Made by a program: the position numbers and the translations under genes. From Hydrogenovibrio sp. SC-1 (GTDB lineage Bacteria; Pseudomonadota; Gammaproteobacteria; Thiomicrospirales; Thiomicrospiraceae): DNA of 64,000 nt. Below, one piece after another: positions 47,028 to 56,977 of this stretch (positions are counted from its first letter, which is position 1; every line of letters starts with the position of its first letter). Below the pieces are notes generated by a model that searched no databases, had not been told where the DNA came from, and saw only the letters and a list, made by a program, of their open reading frames with translations. The stretch is from positions 62,001 through 126,000 of the forward strand of contig NZ_PKGB01000002.1 of NCBI RefSeq assembly GCF_002848135.1, read 5' to 3'.

Positions 47028-49853
47028 ATGTTTAAGCGACTGGGGTTACAGCCAAAAATCATTTTTTTATCGCTATTGATCACCTTGCTCGTTGTTGTTG
47101 CTTTAGCTGTAATTGGTTTGATCACCTACCAAACACAGTTTGAACACATCGCGCGAAACACTGCAGATAAATTGATTCAAGATGTAGAACGCAGTCTCGA
47201 TAAAAAACTGGATATCGGCGTAACCAATGCCGTCAGTTTTGCTTCAAACCGTGAATTAATTCAAGCCATTTCCGATAATGACAAACCACTGGTTAACCAC
47301 ATTTTGGGCGATATTAGCCAAACATACAAAGAACACACCCAATATAAAAACGTCAAAATACATATCCATACCCCTGACAATCACTCTTTTCTGAGAAGCT
47401 GGCGTGATAAAAACGGCGATGACTTATCTAGCTTCCGTTTTGGGGTACAAAAAGTGATTAATGAAAGAGCACCCATTCGAGTTTTAGAACTTGGACGCGC
47501 TGGATTGGCCGTCAGAGGGATTGCGCCTTTGTTCAAAAATGGCCAGTACATCGGTTCCCTTGAATTTATCCAGGGACTTCGGTCGATGGCAAAAGCCTAC
47601 CAAGAACGAAACATGAACTATCTCATGCTACTCAACCAAGAAGCATTAAAAATTAGTGTGAAGGCCAGTAAAAATACAGTTGTCGGGGATTATGTCGTCG
47701 CCAGCAATGACTGGTTTTCTAGTGACAGTATTGATATGGCCAAAAAAATTGACTGGTCGCTACTGAATAAGCAAGGCTGGACAATTCAAAACGAACACCT
47801 GATCACTCAAATTCCAGTTAATGACATGCGTGGTAAATTGGTCGGTATCCAGATTATTGCAGAACCCACAACTCACTTTAATGCAGAAATGGCTAGTATT
47901 CTGAATGAAACCATTAAACAGATACTTTTAATCGTATTGATCGTTGTCTTAATGGTGATTACCATTATCGTCAGCTTAAACAAATTGGTTATTCGGCCAG
48001 TTAAAGCGCTTCAAAACACCATCTCAAACGTGCTCACTCAAGGTGATTTTTCAGTCAGAGTCAAAACGGATAACAACGGCAATGAAGTTAACTTAATGGC
48101 AAAGGACTTCAATGAACTCTTACAGATGCTGCAAAATGTCATTACCTCTATCACCCACAGTATGCAATCAATTGAACAGGGTGATTTGTCGACTCGTGTC
48201 ACAGCAGAGGCCGTTGGTGAATTGGATGACCTTAAACAGGCGGTGAACCAAACCGCACAAATTCTGGACAGTACCATGTCAGAAATTGAGCGCGTCTTAG
48301 GTGAAATGCAATTGGCAAACTTCTCGGTCGAAGTAAAAGACGTTCCAGCAGAAGGGGCTTTTAAGAAGTCAATTGACAGTATTCATGAAACCGTCACCAG
48401 CTTAAAATCGGCAATCACCGAAATCAACCAAACCATGCAAGCGATGTCTCAGGCCAACTTTACCCACCCTATCACCACCCCATTAAGTGGTGATTTGGAT
48501 CATCTAAAAACCAATATCAATACCACTTTGACAGATTTAGAAAATGGGTTTAATGGCTTCACCCACAGCTTAACCCAATTAACTTCCGGAGACCTGACAA
48601 CCCGAGTCAATGGTCAATTTTCTGGACAACTCGCGAAGTTGCAGGACATTATCAATAACTCTTTAAACAATATTGGTAGTATGTTTACTGAAATAAAATT
48701 CATGTCTGACGGCTCCAGCCAAAATGTCACTCAAGTCAGCCGTGGCAATATGGATTTAAATGAAAGAACACAAAATCAAGCGGCTTCCATAGAAGAAACA
48801 GCCGCTTCCATGGAAGAAATCACCTCAACGGTACAGAATTCACTTTCAAATGCAAAAGAGGCCAACCATTTGTCGCATCAAGCGAAAGAGGATGCCGACA
48901 AGGGTGCTGAAATCATGGATCAAACCCGTTCTGCCATGCATGGAATAGAAGAAGCCAGCAGTAAGATTTCTGAAATCACCAGCTTGATTGACAGCATCGC
49001 CTTTCAGACCAATTTGCTGGCATTAAATGCCGCTGTGGAAGCCGCTCGCGCAGGTGATCATGGCCGAGGATTTGCTGTTGTGGCAGGAGAAGTTCGTAGC
49101 CTAGCCCAAAAATCAGCCGATGCAGCAAAAGACATTGCCCGATTGGTACAAGATACAACGGAACAAATTGCAAATGGCACAGAACTTACCGAACAATCTT
49201 CTACGATGCTGTCTCAAATCAACCAGCGAATTACCTCCGTTTCGGAAATGGTGGATGCCATTACCCAATCAGCCGAGGAGCAATCGCTTGGTATTGGCCA
49301 GATCAACCAAGCCGTATCCTCAATGGATGAAATCACCCAACAAAATGCGGCCTTAGTGGAATCCGTTGCTGAAGACACTCAAAGCATGGATCAAAAAATT
49401 TCACGCTTAGTGGAGCTCACTGACGCTTTTAAAATTGATATTCCACAGCTGTCTTTAACCACAACCCTCTCAACAGGCAACTTTGATTTTGCTCAGGCAC
49501 GCCGAGCAGTCAAAGCCAGTCGTGCTCACATTAGTGGTCTACTACATACCGGATCCAAAGATTTTGACGACGAGATGGTCATCAATCCGGAAAACAGCGA
49601 AATTGGAAAATGGCTAACGACAACGGGTCAACAATATCAGCAACACGAGGATTACCAACGATTGGTCACCCTAAGTAACGACTACCATCAATACTTGAAA
49701 GAGGCTGTCGCGTTACTGAATACCGAGACACGGCTCACACCGGATAAGGTTACACAAATTAAACAAGCTTCTGACGCATTGATTGAAGCTATTAATCAAC
49801 TTGAAAATGTGGTTGCGGGTGTGTCTAATCATCAAGTACTACCGCACCAATAA
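47028..49853 (+). CDS. Methyl-accepting chemotaxis protein with HAMP array and degenerate CZB-like tail
   Basis: The 941-residue receptor has membrane segments at about 13-35 and 300-320 enclosing a periplasmic sensor domain (Cache-like), a long array of HAMP-like repeats (about 320-560), the signalling hairpin with [20 protein letters not shown] and a C-terminal extension (about 830-935). The extension resembles the zinc-binding CZB domain by GKWL and spaced His residues, but the expected Cys position carries Ser. The receptor lacks a CheR-binding pentapeptide. It is single, with no che genes near, and ends at a CCAGGCCTGG terminator. Confidence 0.92.
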   Translation: MFKRLGLQPKIIFLSLLITLLVVVALAVIGLITYQTQFEHIARNTADKLIQDVERSLDKKLDIGVTNAVSFASNRELIQAISDNDKPLVNHILGDISQTYKEHTQYKNVKIHIHTPDNHSFLRSWRDKNGDDLSSFRFGVQKVINERAPIRVLELGRAGLAVRGIAPLFKNGQYIGSLEFIQGLRSMAKAYQERNMNYLMLLNQEALKISVKASKNTVVGDYVVASNDWFSSDSIDMAKKIDWSLLNKQGWTIQNEHLITQIPVNDMRGKLVGIQIIAEPTTHFNAEMASILNETIKQILLIVLIVVLMVITIIVSLNKLVIRPVKALQNTISNVLTQGDFSVRVKTDNNGNEVNLMAKDFNELLQMLQNVITSITHSMQSIEQGDLSTRVTAEAVGELDDLKQAVNQTAQILDSTMSEIERVLGEMQLANFSVEVKDVPAEGAFKKSIDSIHETVTSLKSAITEINQTMQAMSQANFTHPITTPLSGDLDHLKTNINTTLTDLENGFNGFTHSLTQLTSGDLTTRVNGQFSGQLAKLQDIINNSLNNIGSMFTEIKFMSDGSSQNVTQVSRGNMDLNERTQNQAASIEETAASMEEITSTVQNSLSNAKEANHLSHQAKEDADKGAEIMDQTRSAMHGIEEASSKISEITSLIDSIAFQTNLLALNAAVEAARAGDHGRGFAVVAGEVRSLAQKSADAAKDIARLVQDTTEQIANGTELTEQSSTMLSQINQRITSVSEMVDAITQSAEEQSLGIGQINQAVSSMDEITQQNAALVESVAEDTQSMDQKISRLVELTDAFKIDIPQLSLTTTLSTGNFDFAQARRAVKASRAHISGLLHTGSKDFDDEMVINPENSEIGKWLTTTGQQYQQHEDYQRLVTLSNDYHQYLKEAVALLNTETRLTPDKVTQIKQASDALIEAINQLENVVAGVSNHQVLPHQ

Positions 49854-49871
49854 ACCTCGCTTCTCGCATCA

Positions 49872-49895
49872 AAAATGGCCAGGCCTGGCCATTTT
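49872..49895. terminator. Perfect palindrome with CCAGGCCTGG after the chemoreceptor gene
   Basis: AAAATGGCCAGG and its complement form an exact 24-bp palindrome (49872-49895), core 49879-49888, with T-rich right flank. It lies 20 bp after the chemoreceptor stop and before the promoter of the second Bat operon. Confidence 0.75.
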
Positions 49896-49944
49896 GATCT
49901 CTTTTCTAGCCACCATTCTCAAGCTTCTTTTACGGGTTTATCCA

Positions 49945-49972
49945 TTGAGAATTGTGTCAAACCTCTTATAAT
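49945..49972 (+). promoter_or_regulatory. Sigma-70-like promoter of the rightward Bat operon
   Basis: TTGAGA (49945-49950) and a perfect TATAAT (49967-49972) are separated by 16 bp. The predicted start is near 49979, which leaves the start at 50015 (not 49985) as the natural one. Confidence 0.65.
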
Positions 49973-50014
49973 GTTCGGTTCATCATGCCCACGTTTATCG
50001 AAACAGGAACACCG

Positions 50015-50986
50015 ATGTCATCACTTTCAGCATTACACAATAAAGTTCAAACCTTATTAGCCCACTTAGACCAGCAGATTATTGGTCAATCACATTTAAC
50101 CCAACGGATGCTGATTGCACTCCTCGCAGAAGGCCATATTTTGGTGGAAGGCCCACCAGGCCTGGCCAAAACTAAAGCGATTAAAACCTTGGCGGGATTG
50201 ATTGAAGGAGACTATCATCGCATTCAATTTACCCCGGACTTGTTACCTTCTGACATTACCGGTACCGAGATTTATCGCCAACAAACAGGCGAGTTTAGTC
50301 TGCAAAAAGGGCCCATTTTTCACAACCTGATTCTCGCAGATGAAATCAATCGTGCCCCTGCTAAAGTACAATCGGCGCTGCTTGAGGCCATGGCCGAACA
50401 TCAAGTTACGGTGGGTCAAAAAACCTTAGCAATGGCCAAACTCTTTATGGTGATGGCCACCCAAAACCCCATAGAACAGGAAGGCACCTATCCTTTACCA
50501 GAAGCGCAATTGGATCGATTTATGATGCATATTCAAATTGATTATCCCGATAGTGCCGCTGAAAAACGTATTCTCGATCTGGTAGAGTCTGAAGCCAAAA
50601 CGACCCACCCCGTCACAGCAGAAATGCTTTCACAACAAGAGCTATTCCAAATTCGTCAGGAGGTTTTAAGCCTTTATCTCTCTGAAGAAACCAAAACCTA
50701 TTTGGTGGAATTGGTTATGGCAACCCGTCAGGCAGAAAAATATAATCCAGAATTAGGCAAAGCCATTGAATATGGCGTTAGCCCCAGAGCCACTGCTGCC
50801 TTATCTCGTGCCGCGAGAGCCTTAGCTTGGCTCAAAGGGCAAAGTTTTGTCACGCCCGCTGAAGTTCAAGCAGTGGTTCATGATGTGTTCCGGCACCGGT
50901 TATTGTTGAGTTTTGAAGCCGAAGCCACTGGCAAAACGGTTGACCATATTATTGATGAACTGATTGAAGTGGTACCCGTTATCTAA
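50015..50986 (+). CDS. MoxR-family AAA+ ATPase (copy 2)
   Basis: The 323-residue ATPase has Walker A GPPGLAKT, Walker B LILADEINRAPAKVQSALLE and MATQNPIEQEGTYPLPEAQL. By eye it is about 60% identical to the copy at 37480 over the ATPase core. An AGGAA site precedes the ATG at 50015. It begins the second Bat operon, whose gene order matches the first. CCAGGCCTGG lies at 50156-50165 in the Walker A codons. Confidence 0.94.
   Translation: MSSLSALHNKVQTLLAHLDQQIIGQSHLTQRMLIALLAEGHILVEGPPGLAKTKAIKTLAGLIEGDYHRIQFTPDLLPSDITGTEIYRQQTGEFSLQKGPIFHNLILADEINRAPAKVQSALLEAMAEHQVTVGQKTLAMAKLFMVMATQNPIEQEGTYPLPEAQLDRFMMHIQIDYPDSAAEKRILDLVESEAKTTHPVTAEMLSQQELFQIRQEVLSLYLSEETKTYLVELVMATRQAEKYNPELGKAIEYGVSPRATAALSRAARALAWLKGQSFVTPAEVQAVVHDVFRHRLLLSFEAEATGKTVDHIIDELIEVVPVI
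50156..50165. repeat. CCAGGCCTGG palindrome in the Walker A codons of moxR copy 2
   Basis: Exact copy at the homologous position to that at 38343, followed by CCAAAA. Confidence 0.8.
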
Positions 50987-51903
50987 TGTCTGACTCAGTG
51001 CAGCTTTATAGTCAGCTTGAAGCCTTACTGGCTTGGCGATTCCAGCTCAAGCGCTTCCGGCTGACCGCACAACAGAAGTTGGTTGCCAGTAAAGGTGGTT
51101 ATCAACAAGCTTTGCGTAAAGGACGCGGCATGGCGTTTTTGGAAGTACGCGAATATGCACCTGGCGATGAAATCCGTCATATTGATTGGAAAGTCAGTGC
51201 ACGGACTCAAAAAGCCCATACCAAAGTGTTTACTGAAGAATTGGAAACACCAGTGGTCTGTTTCTTGGAACAAACACCGCCATTATTTTTTGGTTCTCGT
51301 CAGCGGTTTAAAGCCGACCAAGCGCTTCATATCATGTCAATCCTCGGTTGGATTAGCCTACACCAGGGAGACCGTTTTGGAGGCGCTGTTTTTAACCACC
51401 AAAACCACCAGTGGCTTGACCCCAAACACCAGTTAAAAACTCTAATGCATTTTTTACAACAAGCCCTAGAGCTCCAGTCTCAGCTGCAAAGCCCCTCACA
51501 ACCGCAAACGCTGGAATGGACAGATCAAATTGCCCATTATCAAAAACGGCTACGCCCTGGAACACGCATTATTTTAATTGGCGATTTTATTCACCAGCCT
51601 GCAAATTTCTTACAACAGCTCAGTCAACTGAAAAGGCATAATGACATCACCTTGATTCATATCAGTGACCCGATTGAAAAACAGTTGCCCGATCAAGGTG
51701 TTTTAACCTTAACCAATGGACAAACACAAACCCATTTAAATAGCAGTGATCCCAAGCAACGCCAAGCTTATGCGCAGTCTTATCAAAATGCTTGGCATGC
51801 ATTGCAACAACAACTCAGACCATTCCATATCCCGCTAATCGATATTTCTACCGATCAAGACCCGTTAGAAGCGTTACTCGCGCAAGGAGTGATTGGCCGA
51901 TGA
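50986..51903 (+). CDS. DUF58 protein (copy 2)
   Basis: The 305-residue protein has the DUF58 motif VREYAPGDEIRHIDWKVSAR (about 51-70). Its ATG overlaps the moxR stop (TAATG). It is the second gene of the rightward operon, and its divergence from copy 1 outside the motif suggests an old duplication. Confidence 0.88.
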   Translation: MSDSVQLYSQLEALLAWRFQLKRFRLTAQQKLVASKGGYQQALRKGRGMAFLEVREYAPGDEIRHIDWKVSARTQKAHTKVFTEELETPVVCFLEQTPPLFFGSRQRFKADQALHIMSILGWISLHQGDRFGGAVFNHQNHQWLDPKHQLKTLMHFLQQALELQSQLQSPSQPQTLEWTDQIAHYQKRLRPGTRIILIGDFIHQPANFLQQLSQLKRHNDITLIHISDPIEKQLPDQGVLTLTNGQTQTHLNSSDPKQRQAYAQSYQNAWHALQQQLRPFHIPLIDISTDQDPLEALLAQGVIGR

Positions 51904-52370
51904 ATCCAGATTTACTTAGCCAACTCAATGATATTTATATTCCTGATGCCGTCGGCTGGTGGCCGCCATCACAAACACTCATCGGGCTATTCGTCGGTCT
52001 CAGTGGCATTATCATTGGCCTCAGCTGGTACTGGTGGAAACAGCGTCGTCTCAATCGATATCGTAGCCAGGCGATGGACATCTTTCATGAAGCTTTGGCA
52101 GAGGCAACCAACCCGCATCAACAAGTACAAGCCACCAACGCCCTGTTAAAACAAGTCGCCATTACCCACTATGGACGCCATCTAGTTGCGGCTTTAAATG
52201 GCCAAGCCTGGTTAAGTTTTTTGCAAAAAACGGCCAGCTATATTGAACAGCCAGACGCAATGGAACGCTTTATATCAGCACACTATCACCCTCAAATCGA
52301 TTTGGACGATGCGGAAATTCAAGCCTGTCTCGATTATGCAGCTAAATGGATTAAGGGACATCACAAATGA
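51900..52370 (+). CDS. DUF4381 membrane protein (copy 2)
   Basis: The start at 51900 overlaps the DUF58 stop (ATGA) and gives 156 residues: an acidic N-terminus, one membrane segment (about 23-43) and a helical cytosolic tail. It is the counterpart of the gene at 35994. The near-match CCAAGCCTGG lies at 52202-52211. Confidence 0.8.
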   Translation: MNPDLLSQLNDIYIPDAVGWWPPSQTLIGLFVGLSGIIIGLSWYWWKQRRLNRYRSQAMDIFHEALAEATNPHQQVQATNALLKQVAITHYGRHLVAALNGQAWLSFLQKTASYIEQPDAMERFISAHYHPQIDLDDAEIQACLDYAAKWIKGHHK

Positions 52371-53392
52371 TGATGGACGCGTTACACTATTTTTGGCAGC
52401 AACTCACTTTCTTGACACCATGGATGTTAGCCTTTTTGCCGTTGCCTTGGCTTATTCGACGATTTTGGCAACCCGCTCCTCAGCAGCAAGTTCCTCTAAT
52501 GGCGCCTCACCTGCAACAAAGGTTAGAAAATGCAACTCAATATCCACTTACCACTTCATCCAAACCGCCAATGGCATTGCCATTGCTCGGATTGCTGATT
52601 TGGCTGCTCGTTTTGCTGGCTGCCATGCGCCCCGTTTGGTATTGGCAAACCGAGCCTTTTCAAGTCACTGGCAAAAACTTAATGTTGGCTGTTGATTTGT
52701 CAGGCAGTATGGAACAAACCGATATGCGAATCGGTGGTCAAGAGGTCGATCGCTTAACGGCTGTCAAAAAAGTGGTTAAAGACTTTATCCAAAAACGCCA
52801 AGGGGATCGTATGGGGCTGGTAGTATTTGGCTCTCAAGCTTTTTTACAAAGCCCGCTCAGTTTCGATTTAAACACGGTGCAAACACTATTGAACGAAACT
52901 GAAATTGGCATGGCGGGTAATAATACAGCAATTGGGGATGCGATTGGCGTAACCCTCCAACATCTTACCCAAGCAAACCAATCCAATACCATACTGATCC
53001 TACTGACCGATGGCTCTAATACAGCAGGTGCCGTCCAGCCTTTAGAGGCAGCACGCCATGCACAAAGCATGGGCGTTAAAATTTACACCATAGGCGTCGG
53101 TGTTGCGGAAAGTCGTGGACTGGATCAGTTTTTATTCGGCCAAAGCCGTTCGGTTGATACTGCCACTTTAAAAACCATTGCGGAACTGTCTGGCGGACAA
53201 TTTTATACAGCCGCCAATCTACAACAACTCAATGATATTTATAATGAAATTAACCAATTAGAATCAACACAACAAGATCGAACACCTTATCGACCCAGAA
53301 CGGAACTCTATCCTTGGCCTTTGGCTATCGCACTGGGTTTAAGTTTTTTATTGGCAATTTATCGACTCATAACGCAAAGACAATATGACTGA
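52367..53392 (+). CDS. BatA-like VWA membrane protein (copy 2)
   Basis: The 341-residue protein has N-terminal membrane helices (about 15-35, 70-90), a VWA domain with intact MIDAS DLSGS (Asp110, Ser112, Ser114) and a C-terminal membrane segment. It overlaps DUF4381 by 4 nt and BatB/C by 8 nt. Confidence 0.88.
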   Translation: MMMDALHYFWQQLTFLTPWMLAFLPLPWLIRRFWQPAPQQQVPLMAPHLQQRLENATQYPLTTSSKPPMALPLLGLLIWLLVLLAAMRPVWYWQTEPFQVTGKNLMLAVDLSGSMEQTDMRIGGQEVDRLTAVKKVVKDFIQKRQGDRMGLVVFGSQAFLQSPLSFDLNTVQTLLNETEIGMAGNNTAIGDAIGVTLQHLTQANQSNTILILLTDGSNTAGAVQPLEAARHAQSMGVKIYTIGVGVAESRGLDQFLFGQSRSVDTATLKTIAELSGGQFYTAANLQQLNDIYNEINQLESTQQDRTPYRPRTELYPWPLAIALGLSFLLAIYRLITQRQYD

Positions 53393-55262
53393 AGAAACGC
53401 TCCATTTTTTACGTCCCCTCTGGTTATGGACCCTGATTCCGATTGCATTGATCGGTTGGCTGCTGTGGCGCCAACACCAACAACAAGGTGGTTGGCAGAG
53501 ACTGATTGCCGAGCCATTTAAACCGGTATTATTATCCAAACAATCCCAACAGAAAAACGCTTTACCCTTAATTGGACTCCTACTGATTTGGTTGATAACG
53601 GTTATTGCACTCAGCGGCCCTACTTGGCAAAAAGTCGAGGTGCCTGCCGAAAAAAACCGCCAGGCCTGTGTCATTCTGCTGGATCTTTCGCTCTCTATGT
53701 TGTCAGATGACCTGAAACCCAACCGCTTAAATCGTGCCCGTTTCCAACTAATGGATTTATTAAAATCCCATCCGGAACAACAATTTGGTATGGTGGTTTA
53801 TGCTGGCTCAGCTCATACCATCACCCCCATCTCAGAAGACCCCCAAACCCTGATTAATCTCACACCCAGTCTTAGCCCTTTGATAATGCCCAGTATGGGA
53901 GCGAATGCGATAACGGGCTTGCAGCAAGCACAGCAGCTTTTAAAAGGATCTCATATTAATCAAGGCCATCTAATTTGGATTACCGATTCGGTCGAAGCGG
54001 ATGAGGTCAATTCCATCAAAACCTTTTTAGACACACATAACTTAACACTCAGTATCATCACGGTCGGTACTGAAGCCGGTGCGCCGATTCCAGTCCCCAA
54101 TTTTGGCCTACTAAAACAAGATAATGGCCAATTGATTTTAGCGAAACTACCTGTGACCCAATTCCAACGCCTTGCCGAACATCCCAGTGTTGAGTGGCAC
54201 CCACTGACACAGCAACCGATTGACACCGATCGGCTGTTACCGGCACCGTTTTTGCAAAACCCGGCCAGTGCCAATAAAAACGCTGATGAGCCCAAAACCC
54301 TTACCAGTTGGCTTGATCAAGGCATTTATTTGCTTTGGATACTGATCCCTATGATCGCATTAAGCTTTCGTCGAGGCTGGATTTTTAGTCAAATCGGCGT
54401 TAGCCTAATCCCGTTATGTTTATTGGCAAGCTTTTACCCAGTCAACAGTTATAGTAATGACAAAACGACCAATTCAGTTTCTTTGCTCGATGTCCTTAAA
54501 TCCAATGACCAACAAGGCTATGAAAACTGGCAGCGCCAAAACTATGAGGCCGCACTCAATCAATTTGAATCGCCTTTGTGGAAAGGAGCCAGTTATTATC
54601 GTATGCAACAATATGCTGAGGCTGCCGAGCAATTTAAGCGCAGTGAGTCGGCAGAATCACAATATAGCCTAGGCAATGCACTTGCCCAACTAGGCCAATT
54701 ACAACCGGCAAAAGAAGCCTATCAAAAGGCACTCGAAGCTCGACCCAACTGGCAGGCAGCCAAACAAAACCTACAACTCATTGAAAAACTGTTGCAACAA
54801 CAAGACAAACAAGCCTCTAATTCAAATTCAAACAACACGCGTGATGCACAATCCAACCAGACTCAAAATCATCCGAATGAGAAAAACGAGCAGTCAAATC
54901 AAAGCAGCGATCCACAGGATTCAAATAATCAGGACCAAAAATCCGGTCAAGAAAGCCAACCCGCCGATAAAGAAGGACAACCCCAAGCAGAGGGTGAAAG
55001 CCAAGCCGATTCCAAAACAGATCAACAAAAAGCCACCGAAATGGATTCTTCAACTGAAGAAAAAAACGGCACAAAGGCGGTCACTTCAGAACCACTAGAA
55101 AAGGATTCGTCTCAGTCAGAACCCCAAACAGAAGCAGAACGTGCCCAACAAAATTGGTTAAACCAAATCCCCCATGAACCAGGGTTGTTTTTAAAACGCA
55201 AATTTGAATATCAATTTCAACAAAAGCGCGATCCTTCAACAGACAACACAAAAATTTGGTAA
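53385..55262 (+). CDS. BatB/BatC-like VWA-TPR membrane protein (copy 2)
   Basis: The 625-residue protein has membrane helices at about 13-28 and 60-78, a VWA domain with intact MIDAS (DLSLS in VILLDLSLSM), another membrane pair near 310-350, TPR repeats (about 375-465) and a long Gln/Asn/Ser/Lys-rich tail (about 470-600). It has the same fused layout as copy 1. A near-match CCAGGCCTGT lies at 53660-53669. Confidence 0.86.
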   Translation: MTEETLHFLRPLWLWTLIPIALIGWLLWRQHQQQGGWQRLIAEPFKPVLLSKQSQQKNALPLIGLLLIWLITVIALSGPTWQKVEVPAEKNRQACVILLDLSLSMLSDDLKPNRLNRARFQLMDLLKSHPEQQFGMVVYAGSAHTITPISEDPQTLINLTPSLSPLIMPSMGANAITGLQQAQQLLKGSHINQGHLIWITDSVEADEVNSIKTFLDTHNLTLSIITVGTEAGAPIPVPNFGLLKQDNGQLILAKLPVTQFQRLAEHPSVEWHPLTQQPIDTDRLLPAPFLQNPASANKNADEPKTLTSWLDQGIYLLWILIPMIALSFRRGWIFSQIGVSLIPLCLLASFYPVNSYSNDKTTNSVSLLDVLKSNDQQGYENWQRQNYEAALNQFESPLWKGASYYRMQQYAEAAEQFKRSESAESQYSLGNALAQLGQLQPAKEAYQKALEARPNWQAAKQNLQLIEKLLQQQDKQASNSNSNNTRDAQSNQTQNHPNEKNEQSNQSSDPQDSNNQDQKSGQESQPADKEGQPQAEGESQADSKTDQQKATEMDSSTEEKNGTKAVTSEPLEKDSSQSEPQTEAERAQQNWLNQIPHEPGLFLKRKFEYQFQQKRDPSTDNTKIW

Positions 55263-56977
55263 TGCTTATGACCCAATCCGTATCGCATCATCGTCATCGT
55301 AAGTGGCTCAAAAAAGTGATTTTTATTTGCCTCGCACTGATTTTATTGTCATTGCTCAGCAGTCCGTTATTGGCCAAACAAGTTCGGGTTCACACCGATC
55401 ACCAACAGGTTCAAATGGGCGATATTATTACACTGATCGTGGAAACCGATTTTACTGCCCAAGGAGAACCCGACTTTAATCAAATGCAGGATCAATTTGA
55501 CTTACTGGGCACCCAACGCAGTAACCAGATCCAGATTATCAACGGTAACTATCAATCATTTTCCCGATGGATATTGCATATCAGTCCCAAGCAAGTTGGC
55601 GAACTGGTGGTTCCGCCTTTAGAGGTGGATGGCATTCTCAGTCAACCTCTTATTATTCAGGTTACCGAAGCACAACACCTCGGCAACGGTTATCGTGGCA
55701 GCAGTTTCTTAGAGTCCACGCTCAGTCTCGATCAAGCGTATGTCCAACAACAAGTGCTGTTTACACTGCGGTTTTACCATCAAGGGCGTTTTATTGATGG
55801 CAATATCCGCCCGCCAGTTTTTGAGGATGCCCTCAGTGAACCCTTGCAAAGTCAATTTCATTATCAAACCCAAATTAATGGGCAACGCTATGATGTTTAT
55901 CAATGGACATGGGCCTTCTTCCCACAGAAAAGTGGGGAACTGACAATCCCGCCTCAAGCTTTCTACGGCCGCATTCAATATCAAGGGCGTTTAAAACAAG
56001 TTAAAGAACATACACAACCTTTACAATTAACCGTTAACCCCAAACCGAACACCTACCCAGCGCAATCAAGCTGGCTACCGGCGCAATCGCTCACATTATC
56101 GGAGGATTGGCAAATCAACCAGCCCATCCGCGTTGGTGATGCCATTACCCGAACCATCAAACTGGATGCGCAAGGGCTATTGCACTCACAACTCCCTGAG
56201 TGGCAATGGTCGAATCATGCTGACTATCACCTATATCCCGAGCCTTCTCAGCAAAAAAACCAGGTGATGTCACAAGGCATTCACAGCCAAAAATCGGTGG
56301 AAGTTGCCATAGTGCCAACCGAAGCCGGCAGCATGACGCTACCGGAAATCACGTTCAATTGGTGGAACACCGAAACCAATCAATTGCAAACAGCCCGGTT
56401 ACCTGCCAAAACCCTCACCATCTTACCCGCGACTTCAACCCCGCCAGTTGAAAAACCAGCATCAAAAGAAAAAGTTCCACATGAAACATCGACTTCGAAA
56501 ACCACACCTCAAACCGAAACCATTGGCTGGCAAATAGCGGTTGCGACACTGATGGGGTTGTGGTTTTTAACAGTAATGGGCTTTAGTATTTGGATTGTCA
56601 AATTACAAAACCGCCTCAAACAACAAGCGCATGAAACCAGCGGAACGAACCCACAAAACGACCAGGCCTGGTCGAATTTAACGCCCGATATGATGTCATT
56701 GTGCGAAAAACCCTTACAACCGTCAGATGCAAAAGCCTTATTTTCAGCCCTATTACACTGGCAGAACCGTCACCCTAATAAAACCAGTGAATTCTTAGAA
56801 ACACAATTGACAGCACTCAAAGCCCATCTTTATGGGCAAACACCACTTGCGCCAGCGATATTGTCAGACATTTGTAAAGAAGTGAAACGGCTCAGCCAAA
56901 CACAAGACGAAAATACGGTTGAGCAGAACCGTTTAGCGCCGATTTACCCGACGCATCAAAGTGAAATGAAATCTTAA
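55262..56977 (+). CDS. BatD-like membrane protein (copy 2)
   Basis: The start at 55262 overlaps the upstream stop (TAATG) and gives 571 residues. A cleavable signal peptide (about 1-40, long and basic at first), a beta-rich periplasmic domain, a Thr/Pro-rich linker and a membrane segment (about 430-450) with a cytosolic tail follow. The last codons overlap the convergent aas stop. Confidence 0.84.
   Translation: MLMTQSVSHHRHRKWLKKVIFICLALILLSLLSSPLLAKQVRVHTDHQQVQMGDIITLIVETDFTAQGEPDFNQMQDQFDLLGTQRSNQIQIINGNYQSFSRWILHISPKQVGELVVPPLEVDGILSQPLIIQVTEAQHLGNGYRGSSFLESTLSLDQAYVQQQVLFTLRFYHQGRFIDGNIRPPVFEDALSEPLQSQFHYQTQINGQRYDVYQWTWAFFPQKSGELTIPPQAFYGRIQYQGRLKQVKEHTQPLQLTVNPKPNTYPAQSSWLPAQSLTLSEDWQINQPIRVGDAITRTIKLDAQGLLHSQLPEWQWSNHADYHLYPEPSQQKNQVMSQGIHSQKSVEVAIVPTEAGSMTLPEITFNWWNTETNQLQTARLPAKTLTILPATSTPPVEKPASKEKVPHETSTSKTTPQTETIGWQIAVATLMGLWFLTVMGFSIWIVKLQNRLKQQAHETSGTNPQNDQAWSNLTPDMMSLCEKPLQPSDAKALFSALLHWQNRHPNKTSEFLETQLTALKAHLYGQTPLAPAILSDICKEVKRLSQTQDENTVEQNRLAPIYPTHQSEMKS
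56474..56487. other. Degenerate parS-like palindrome (12/14)
   Basis: GTTCCACATGAAAC differs from the parS core at two positions. It lies in batD copy 2 and may be coincidental. Confidence 0.25.
56662..56671. repeat. CCAGGCCTGG palindrome inside batD copy 2
   Basis: Exact copy, within an extended GACCAGGCCTGGTC palindrome, encoding DQAWS. Confidence 0.8.

Noticed and set aside
38343-50165. The two moxR copies of CCAGGCCTGG as independent evidence
   Set aside because: Both encode the conserved Walker A Pro-Gly-Leu and sit at homologous sites, so they may be inherited from one ancestor or favoured by the protein sequence. Ten other exact copies remain.
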